64,000 nucleotides of DNA from UBA11524 sp965646445 (lineage in GTDB: Bacteria > Bacillota > Clostridia > Christensenellales > Aristaeellaceae), in NCBI GenBank assembly GCA_965646445.1, contig CBFFZW010000006.1, positions 35,554 to 99,553 on the forward strand, given 5' to 3'. This document shows, piece by piece, positions 59,587 to 64,000 of the stretch. A program made the position numbers and the translations under genes. The notes beneath the pieces are model-generated. The model did not search any database, was not told where the DNA came from, and saw only the letters and a list, made by a program, of their open reading frames with translations. Within the stretch, counting starts at the first letter, position 1. Every line of letters begins with the position of its first letter.

Positions 59587-61347
59587 ATGACACAGCCGCT
59601 GCGCAACGAGCATCCCAGACCCGACCGGGTACGTTCTCACTGGTGTACGCTCAACGGCCCATGGGACTTTGCCTTCGACCAGGACAAGCGTGGTCTGAAG
59701 GAACGCTGGTATCGCGGACACGCCTTTGACAAAACCATCGAGGTTCCCTTTGTCTACCAATCGAAGCTGTCGGGGATCGACAGCCATGAGCACTGCGATG
59801 TGGTGTGGTACCGCCGCACCTTCGATCTGCCCGCGGAGCTGGCTGACCAGCGCCGTCTTTTGCACTTCGGCGCGGTGGATTATCAGGCGGATGTGTGGCT
59901 CAACGGCCAGTACCTGGGCGGCCACGAGGGCGGCTACACCCCCTTCACCTTTGACATCACCGACCTGACGGCGGGGGAGGACGGCCCCTTCACCCTGGTG
60001 GTGCGCTGCGAGGATCGCCTGGACTTCGATCAGCCCCGGGGCAAGCAGAGCTACCGGCCTGAGCCCTTCGGCTGCTGGTATACGCCCAGCACAGGCATCT
60101 GGCAGAGCGTGTGGCTGGAAGGCGTGGGCGAGTATTATCCAGTGGACATCCGCCTGACGCCCTGCGTGGAGCGCGGTTCCGTCAAGGCCGAAATCAGCCT
60201 GAACGAGCTGCCCGTGAGCGGCGTCATCCGCTTGACGGCCTCCTTCGAAGGCCGCGTGGTGGCGCAGCAGGAAGTGGCCGTGGGCAGCGACCGGCTGATC
60301 CAGACGGACATGTACCTCTACCGCAACGGCGAGATCGAGGGCATCCATATGTGGTGGCCCGGGCGGCCCAATCTGTACGATCTGCGGGTGGAGACGGTGG
60401 TGGACGGCGCGGTCTGCGATACCGTCGAAACCTATTTCGGCCTGCGGAAGATCGGCATGACGAACGGTTATATCACCATCAACAATCATGTGCTGAATCA
60501 GCGGCTGATCCTGGATCAGGGCTATTGGCCGGACGGCCTGCTGACCGCGCCCAACGACGACGCCCTGCGCGCGGACGTGGAGCTGACGCTGCAAATGGGC
60601 TACAACGGCGCCCGGAAGCATCAGAAGTTCGAGGATCCTCGCTATCTCTACTGGGCGGACAAGCTGGGCCTGATCGTCTGGGGCGAGCTGCCCAGCGCCT
60701 ACTGGCTGCGGGACAGCCAGAAGCGCAACATGATGCGGGACATGGCCGAGGCCATCCGCCGGGACTACAACCATCCCTGCCTGATGGTCTGGGTGCCGCT
60801 GAACGAAAGCTGGGGCGTGCCCTTCATCCAGGACGATCGGGAGGCGCAGAAGCTGGCCGACGCGCTGTACGCCATGGTGCACAGCCTGGACGGCACCCGC
60901 CTGGTCTCCGGCAACGACGGCTGGGAGGAAGCGGCCACCGACCTGGTGACCGTCCATGATTATACGGCCTGGCCGGAGGAGCTCAAGCCGCAGTACGGCA
61001 GCGAGAAGGGCATCCTCAAGGGCAATCCTGGCAGCGGGCGTATCATCAGCGCGGAGGGCTATGACCATGCGGGCAAGCCCAAGCTGCTGACGGAGTACGG
61101 CGGCATCGCCATGGCGGCGGACGCGGGCGGCGACAACTGGGGCTACAATGGCGCGGTGACGGGCGAGGCGGCCTTCCTAAAGCGCTTCGAGGCCATCACC
61201 CAGGCCTTCAAGCGCATGCCCGGCTTCAGCGGCTACTGTTATACCCAGCTGACCGACGTGTTCCAGGAGGTCAACGGCTTGCTGGACATGAACCGTCGGC
61301 CCAAGGCATCCCTGGAGGAGATCCGGCGGATCAATCTGCAAAGGTAA
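59587..61347 (+). CDS. Glycoside hydrolase family 2 protein (beta-galactosidase/beta-glucuronidase-like)
   Basis: A 586-residue cytoplasmic enzyme with the GH2 order: sugar-binding jelly roll (LHFGAVDYQADVWLNGQYLG, GYTPFTFDITDL), an immunoglobulin-like domain (IRLTASFEGRVVAQQEV), and a TIM barrel. The acid/base Glu lies in VPLNESWG (near 406) and the nucleophile Glu in LLTEYGGIA (near 501). It lacks the large C-terminal domain of LacZ and is close in size to beta-glucuronidase, but with the loop FGLRKIGMTNGYITINN. The exact sugar is unknown. Start at 59587 with GAGGAGG upstream; no signal peptide. No transporter is next to it. Confidence 0.9.
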   Translation: MTQPLRNEHPRPDRVRSHWCTLNGPWDFAFDQDKRGLKERWYRGHAFDKTIEVPFVYQSKLSGIDSHEHCDVVWYRRTFDLPAELADQRRLLHFGAVDYQADVWLNGQYLGGHEGGYTPFTFDITDLTAGEDGPFTLVVRCEDRLDFDQPRGKQSYRPEPFGCWYTPSTGIWQSVWLEGVGEYYPVDIRLTPCVERGSVKAEISLNELPVSGVIRLTASFEGRVVAQQEVAVGSDRLIQTDMYLYRNGEIEGIHMWWPGRPNLYDLRVETVVDGAVCDTVETYFGLRKIGMTNGYITINNHVLNQRLILDQGYWPDGLLTAPNDDALRADVELTLQMGYNGARKHQKFEDPRYLYWADKLGLIVWGELPSAYWLRDSQKRNMMRDMAEAIRRDYNHPCLMVWVPLNESWGVPFIQDDREAQKLADALYAMVHSLDGTRLVSGNDGWEEAATDLVTVHDYTAWPEELKPQYGSEKGILKGNPGSGRIISAEGYDHAGKPKLLTEYGGIAMAADAGGDNWGYNGAVTGEAAFLKRFEAITQAFKRMPGFSGYCYTQLTDVFQEVNGLLDMNRRPKASLEEIRRINLQR

Positions 61348-61358
61348 CGGGATAAAGA

Positions 61359-61397
61359 AAGAGCAGGACAGACCATCGTGGTTTGTCCTGCTTTTTA
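61359..61397 (+). terminator. Terminator of the GH2 gene
   Basis: AGCAGGACAGACC pairs with GGTTTGTCCTGCT (one mismatch), tetraloop ATCG region, followed by TTTTATTT. Confidence 0.9.
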
Positions 61398-61454
61398 TTT
61401 GGCATTTTTTCTTCTTGGGCCAAGCGCATGCGGAAGAATGCCTTTGACGAAAAT

Positions 61455-61697
61455 TCACAGCCTTCTCAAATTGTCGATGCGCTCCGGGTTTTCCTGCAAC
61501 GCCCATGCTTTCAGCTTGTCGCAGGGAAATTCCCGGCATTTTCCGCAATGCGCCTGCTCCCTTTGCCGGTTGCATTGATACAATTCGCATTCGCCCCAGA
61601 AGACCTTCCCGGCGTTTGCCTGACAGCCCTTGCAGTTTTGTTCATGCCGGAACCTGCAGCCATCGCAATCAATGCCGCAAACACTATAATTGGCCAT
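61455..61697 (-). CDS. DUF3795 family cysteine-rich protein
   Basis: An 80-residue protein beginning MANYSVCGIDCDGCRFRHEQ, with eleven Cys in CxxxCxxC, CKGC, ECELYQC and HCGKCREFPC arrangements. This is the pattern of the DUF3795 family, thought to bind metal; no reaction is known. Start at 61697 is seven bases after GGAGGT; another ATG directly abuts that site. It has its own promoter. Confidence 0.88.
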   Translation of the reverse strand: MANYSVCGIDCDGCRFRHEQNCKGCQANAGKVFWGECELYQCNRQREQAHCGKCREFPCDKLKAWALQENPERIDNLRRL

Positions 61698-61737
61698 TGC
61701 CATACCTCCTTTGTTTAAGAATTTTCCTACGATTATC

Positions 61738-61766
61738 ATGATAGCGCGAATTGCGTCGAAAAGCAA
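61738..61766 (-). promoter_or_regulatory. Promoter of the DUF3795 gene
   Basis: On the minus strand TTGCTT (61761-61766), 17-base spacer, TATCAT (61738-61743), about 40 bases before the start codon. Confidence 0.65.
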
Positions 61767-61880
61767 CTGTTGGATGAGGTTATTCAATTTGAGAAAAAGT
61801 TACAAAAAAATGAAGCGTGTTTCGATTCTTGATGCTGCTTTATACCAGAAGGCATGCCCATTATCACAGTGTATAAATAG

Positions 61881-61924
61881 AAAGACCTGCCGAAAAGCGG
61901 AATGCTGCTTTCCGGCAGGTCTTT
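61881..61924. terminator. Isolated terminator-like hairpin
   Basis: A perfect 12-bp stem, AAAGACCTGCCG with CGGCAGGTCTTT, with an inner AAAGC/GCTTT-like pairing. T tracts on both strands. No gene leads into it from either side within 150 bases, so it may be a remnant of a lost gene. Confidence 0.65.
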
Positions 61925-62223
61925 GCTGTGTGGAGCTGAGGGGAGTATTACTTATCCTGGTCTGTAATCGCACTGTGCGAGCATCAGAAGTAAAGCATCA
62001 TAGATTACTCGTAGTAAACAATAGTAAGATCGTGCACATAGTATAACTTTTTCTATACTTCGATGTAGCCCCTTGCATTTATTGATTTCTTCGTTGCTCG
62101 CAAAAAGGCGTGAGAAGCACCGGTTACTGAGCCGGGTAAGCGAAACTTTTTTCGTGGGGGGGGGTACCCTTCCAACGATGCCTTGTTGCGGAAGAGAACA
62201 TGGATAGCATGGGTGACGCCTAA
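61925..62223. other. AT-rich gene-free stretch with a nine-G run
   Basis: About 300 bases with clearly lower GC than the rest, no ORF with a ribosome site, a weak CCGG/CCGG hairpin near 62120 followed by CTTTTTT, and an uninterrupted run of nine G at 62156-62164. It separates the conserved chromosome-like part from the accessory right end. Confidence 0.5.
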
Positions 62224-62598
62224 TATCAAGCGTTAAGCGGTAATAGTAGGGTTTGCATTGTTTCCGCTATACAAAAGCATCTTTGGAAGCTGGGCGTCGG
62301 AAACCGCCTGAAGGGATACAAGATGACCATCCTTGCGGTGGAGCTTGGCATCGAAGATGAAGATCGGCTGCAATGCGCGCAGGAACGGCTATACAAGCCC
62401 ATTGCCAAGGAAATAGGCTGTGACTATCACTGCGTGGAGCGCAATATCCGCACGGTGATCGACTACGCCTGGCGCAACAATCCTGCCTATCTGTCCCGCC
62501 TGGCCGGGTATCAGCTGACCCAGGCCCCGACCGTGACGCATTTTCTGGACATGCTGGTGACGATCTGCCTGCGGGAGCGGGACTCGACCACGGCCTGA
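62224..62598 (+). pseudogene. Spo0A C-terminal-domain-like fragment without a start
   Basis: The frame from 62224 reads AIQKHLWKLGVGNRLKGYKM and then ILAVELGIEDEDRLQ, LYKPIAKEIGCDYHCVERNI, RTVIDYAWRNN and RLAGYQLTQAP. This follows the DNA-binding domain of the sporulation regulator Spo0A, including the VERNIRT recognition helix. A TAA at 62221-62223 closes the frame upstream, and the first ATG (62323) would cut off the first helices; no ATG, GTG or TTG lies between. No receiver domain precedes it. A truncated relic is likely; a short protein from 62323 cannot be excluded. Confidence 0.65.
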
Positions 62599-62620
62599 TT
62601 CTCCGCCTTACGCCTGCCGC

Positions 62621-62764
62621 GATGTCGCCCGCCCCACGGCCAAAGCCGCGTCGCGTGACTACGCCCATCACCCGGCACAAGGCCGGGCGATGGCTGTCAC
62701 CTCCGCTACGCTTTTGCCGCCCGTCACAGATGTCGCCCGCCCCACGGCGCAAGGCCGCGTCGCG
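62621..62764 (+). repeat. Imperfect direct repeat pair
   Basis: A block of about 35 bases (GATGTCGCCCGCCCCACGGC then AAAGCCGCGTCGCG) at 62621-62655 recurs almost unchanged at 62729-62764, 108 bases apart. The intervening and flanking sequence is GC-rich with small hairpins (CCGGCACAAGGCCGG). No convincing gene lies in 62599-62871. Confidence 0.6.
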
Positions 62765-62871
62765 GGTATCGGGGCGCAGCGCAAGCGCTGCATCCCCTCA
62801 GTCGGGGCCAAGGCCCCTCCCTGCCGCCGAAGGGCAAGCATATTGGCAACAATTACCTACAACGACGCAAG

Positions 62872-62904
62872 CAAGGGGCCGCGGCATTCCGCCGCGGCCC
62901 CTTG
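62872..62904 (-). terminator. Hairpin after small-protein copy 1
   Basis: A perfect 14-bp inverted repeat (62872-62885 with 62891-62904, ATTCC loop). It lies just past the stop codon of the 63-residue protein; related hairpins follow the other two copies. Confidence 0.7.
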
Positions 62905-62910
62905 CCCTGC

Positions 62911-63102
62911 TTATCCTTGCGCGTCCGTGTCCTCGTCCAGCGTGACGATCAGCCTGCGATTTTCCACGTCCACGATCTTCTTGATGGGCCTGGCCGTCCC
63001 GTCCTCGTTCAGGAGGCCCGCGTCCCGGGCCTCTTTGCTGCCCACAATCAGCCGATAGCTTGTCACGCAGCCATTTTGGACACAATGCTTGGTCAGTTTC
63101 AC
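62911..63102 (-). CDS. 63-residue small protein of unknown family, copy 1
   Basis: Reads VKLTKHCVQNGCVTSYRLIV then GSKEARDAGLLNEDGTARPI and KKIVDVENRRLIVTLDEDTDAQG. The GTG start follows GGGAGG by four or five bases and overlaps the stop of a 37-40-residue hydrophobic ORF. It is clearly paralogous to copies 2 and 3 (GSKEARDAG, LNEDGT, KKIVD are shared). The beta-strand-rich pattern suggests a small compact fold. I do not recognise a family. Confidence 0.75.
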   Translation of the reverse strand: MKLTKHCVQNGCVTSYRLIVGSKEARDAGLLNEDGTARPIKKIVDVENRRLIVTLDEDTDAQG

Positions 63103-63218
63103 TTTTCCTCCCGCCTTTCTTTGATGTCCAGGATCAGGCACACGATCAGCGTCAGCGAGGCGATGAGCTGGACAACATCCAGCACGATACCCAAAACGTC
63201 CATTGCATTTTCGACCAT
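63099..63218 (-). CDS. Small hydrophobic protein (about 39 residues)
   Basis: Reads MVENAMDVLGIVLDVVQLIA then SLTLIVCLILDIKERREEK: one membrane helix with a charged C-terminal tail, the build of small membrane-active peptides. Its stop codon overlaps the GTG start of copy 1, suggesting coupling. No ribosome site is visible before the ATG, so translation may depend on a transcript from upstream or not occur. Confidence 0.45.
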   Translation of the reverse strand: MVENAMDVLGIVLDVVQLIASLTLIVCLILDIKERREEK

Positions 63219-63231
63219 GGCGTGCTATAAT
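63203..63231 (+). promoter_or_regulatory. Plus-strand promoter reading against the 37-residue ORF
   Basis: TTGCAT (63203-63208), 17-base spacer, perfect TATAAT (63226-63231) preceded by an extended TGC. It points rightwards, opposite to every ORF around it, with no plus-strand gene downstream. The transcript would be antisense to 63271-63384. Confidence 0.7.
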
Positions 63232-63239
63232 CAGGATGG

Positions 63240-63262
63240 AGAGGGGCTTGCGCCCCTCCCCT
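63240..63262. terminator. GC-rich hairpin between the two hydrophobic ORFs
   Basis: GGAGAGGGGC with GCCCCTCCCC around TTGC. On the minus strand it follows the 37-residue ORF stop; on the plus strand it is the 5' end of the candidate antisense RNA. No T run follows on the minus strand. Confidence 0.55.
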
Positions 63263-63270
63263 GATGGGGT

Positions 63271-63384
63271 TTAACCTTCGATGATTGCTCGCAGCAGTTC
63301 AACCAGCGCGGTTATCGCCATCAGAATCGCCGTTGCGAGTTCGACCACCTCGCGGCGGCTTTTCTTGTCCTGATGCTTAGCCAT
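63271..63384 (-). CDS. 37-residue hydrophobic peptide (type I toxin-like)
   Basis: Reads MAKHQDKKSRREVVELATAI then LMAITALVELLRAIIEG: a strongly basic N-terminus followed by one amphipathic to hydrophobic helix. It has an excellent ribosome site (AAGGAGG, seven bases from the ATG) and a perfect consensus promoter. An opposing promoter makes a likely antisense RNA, as in type I toxin-antitoxin pairs. No sequence similarity to a known toxin family is claimed. Confidence 0.65.
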   Translation of the reverse strand: MAKHQDKKSRREVVELATAILMAITALVELLRAIIEG

Positions 63385-63432
63385 TGGTCTTTCCTCCTTT
63401 CCGTTCCGTTTTCGTTCCCTTGGAACATTTTT

Positions 63433-63461
63433 ATTATATCACAAGTGGCACCCTCTGTCAA
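63433..63461 (-). promoter_or_regulatory. Perfect consensus promoter of the 37-residue ORF
   Basis: On the minus strand TTGACA (63456-63461), 17-base spacer, TATAAT (63433-63438), with a TGA extension before the -10. An A/T-rich tract lies upstream. The transcript leader would begin with a GTTCC/GGAAC hairpin. Confidence 0.9.
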
Positions 63462-63530
63462 ACGTTTTTTGAAAAAATTTTGATAAATTTATAAAAAATT
63501 GCAGAATTGTACGCATTTGCCAAAATAAAA

Positions 63531-63563
63531 CAAGGGGCTGCGACTTATCGCCGCGGCCCCTTG
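63531..63563 (-). terminator. Terminator after small-protein copy 2
   Basis: On the minus strand CAAGGGGC pairs with GCCCCTTG around an inner GC-rich segment, followed by TTTTATTTTGG: a good factor-independent terminator. Confidence 0.85.
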
Positions 63564-63569
63564 CCCTGC

Positions 63570-63761
63570 TTATCCTTGCGCATTCGTGTCCGCGTCCGTA
63601 TCCAGGGTGATGATGATTCTGTGATTCTCGGTATCCACGATTTTCTTGACGAGGTTGGTTGTGCCGTCCTCGTTGAGGAAACCCGCGTCCCGGGCCTCCT
63701 TGCTGCCGATCAGCGCGAAATAGCCCGTCACATATTTGCCGCCCTTGGGGTACAGTTTCAT
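63570..63761 (-). CDS. 63-residue small protein of unknown family, copy 2
   Basis: Reads MKLYPKGGKYVTGYFALIGS then KEARDAGFLNEDGTTNLVKK and IVDTENHRIIITLDTDADTNAQG, the same length as copy 1 and about half identical to it, mostly in the second half. ATG at 63761 has GAGAGG nine bases upstream. An in-frame reading to 63944 is not supported by a ribosome site. Function unknown. Confidence 0.78.
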   Translation of the reverse strand: MKLYPKGGKYVTGYFALIGSKEARDAGFLNEDGTTNLVKKIVDTENHRIIITLDTDADTNAQG

Positions 63762-63881
63762 TTTTCTTTTCCTCTCGATCTTGACAGTGTGGTACTGCTT
63801 GTGATAAGCTGTACTTGTCGCCTCCCACGAGGAGGTGTGGGTTGAAATGGTGCTTTCTGGACACCTGGTATCACCTCGTTT
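63762..63881. other. Short spacer with an inverted, degenerate copy of the strong promoter
   Basis: On the plus strand, 63781 onward reads TTGACAG and, after ten bases, CTTGTGATA, matching the minus-strand promoter at 63461-63431 but with a decayed -10 (TAAGCT). It is followed by AGGAGGTGTGGG and an ATG at 63847 opening a frame that only runs antisense to copy 3. A CCTCC/GGAGG hairpin is present near 63822. Confidence 0.45.
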
Positions 63882-63910
63882 AGGGGCTGCGGCAACATAC
63901 CGCGGCCCCT
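63882..63910 (-). terminator. Hairpin after small-protein copy 3
   Basis: AGGGGCTGCGG pairs with CCGCGGCCCCT (one G-U); on the minus strand it is followed by AAACGAGG, so there is no T run. Confidence 0.6.
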
Positions 63911-63918
63911 TGCCCTGC

Positions 63919-64000
63919 TTATCCTTGCGTGTCCGTGTCCGCATCCGTATCCAGGGTGATGATGATCCTATGGCCTTCCGTGTCCACGATCTTCTTGACG
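63919..64000 (-). CDS. 63-residue small protein of unknown family, copy 3 (partial, runs off the window)
   Basis: Only the last 26 codons are present: VKKIVDTEGHRIIITLDTDA then DTDTQG. It is nearly identical to the end of copy 2 (KKIVDTE-HRIIITLDTDADT). The stop codon and trailing hairpin are arranged as in copies 1 and 2, showing that a whole unit of gene plus hairpin was duplicated. Confidence 0.8.
   Translation of the reverse strand, partial: VKKIVDTEGHRIIITLDTDADTDTQG

Larger units (their letters stand above)
63238..63436 (+). ncRNA. Candidate antisense RNA
   Basis: Predicted from the promoter at 63203-63231 to the weak hairpin GTTCC-CTT-GGAAC followed by ATTTTTATT (63415-63436). It would start with a stable GAGGGGC/GCCCCTC hairpin and cover the whole 37-residue ORF, its ribosome site and most of its 5' leader. 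Existence is inference from promoter and terminator signals. Confidence 0.4.

Noticed and set aside
63847..63918. Plus-strand ORF starting after AGGAGGTGTGGG
   Set aside because: Beyond a few codons it only runs antisense to the terminator and small-protein copy 3, with a composition unlike a real peptide; kept as a note on a possible degenerate gene.
62872..64000. Small proteins as DUF1659/DUF2922/YvrJ cassette
   Set aside because: The size and array layout recall those families, but the residues do not match the patterns I know for them, so no family name was given.

Overview
The window is a GC-rich (about 60-65% by eye), densely coding stretch from a low-copy, probably strictly anaerobic member of the Firmicutes, most likely class Clostridia. 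The signs are Gram-positive cell-wall genes, a T-box leader in front of valS, an FMN riboswitch in front of ribU, SigH, SpoIID-like, RsfA/Myb-like and Spo0A-C-like sporulation-type proteins, PduL plus AckA for acetate formation, ThyX, and strong AGGAGG ribosome sites. Species cannot be named from the sequence alone.

Layout. 1-8.7 kb: asparaginase, a sugar-isomerase-like protein, a Myb-like regulator, an orphan solute-binding protein, phosphoglucomutase, a secreted protein and an M42 aminopeptidase. 8.7-14.1 kb: a class A penicillin-binding protein, then a lipoprotein sugar-binding protein with galactokinase. 14.1-16.7 kb: FMN riboswitch, ribU and the t6A/acetylation genes tsaE-tsaB-rimI. 16.8-20.9 kb: a FAD-Rieske oxidoreductase, a 2-hydroxyacid dehydrogenase, tRNA-Lys and a MATE pump. 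21.0-24.7 kb: mrnC-thyX-rlmB-yacP-sigH. 24.7-29.2 kb: a tyrosine-rich leader peptide and attenuator in front of aroF, a GNAT protein, a second MATE pump, a MerR regulator and a tRNA methyltransferase. 29.2-34.4 kb: a 1322-residue SpoIID protein with eleven SH3b repeats, and tmcAL. 34.5-42.4 kb: pduL-ackA, yceD-rpmF, then a T-box operon of a small membrane protein, valS, folC and a pyrophosphatase-like gene. 42.5-43.4 kb: a lower-GC methyltransferase gene broken by an in-frame amber codon. 43.5-47.1 kb: rsmH-rsmI and a two-subunit class I fumarase. 47.4-54.5 kb: a LysM/proline-repeat protein, argF, carA and a carB-dapF fusion. 54.6-59.2 kb: polyamine transporter potABCD with its XRE-cupin regulator and paired palindromic operators. 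59.6-61.7 kb: a GH2 glycosidase and a DUF3795 protein. 62.2-64 kb: a decayed accessory zone with a Spo0A-C fragment, three tandem copies of a 63-residue protein of unknown function, and tiny hydrophobic ORFs with facing consensus promoters.

Most notable: (1) the CarB-DapF fusion at 50490-54515, whose DapF part has Ser where the first catalytic Cys is expected; (2) the Tyr-codon leader and attenuator at 24736-24911; (3) the type I toxin-antitoxin-like arrangement at 63203-63461; (4) a divergent palindromic repeat element present at 36413 and, inverted, at 47200. All function calls rest on reading motifs by eye; no database search was possible.
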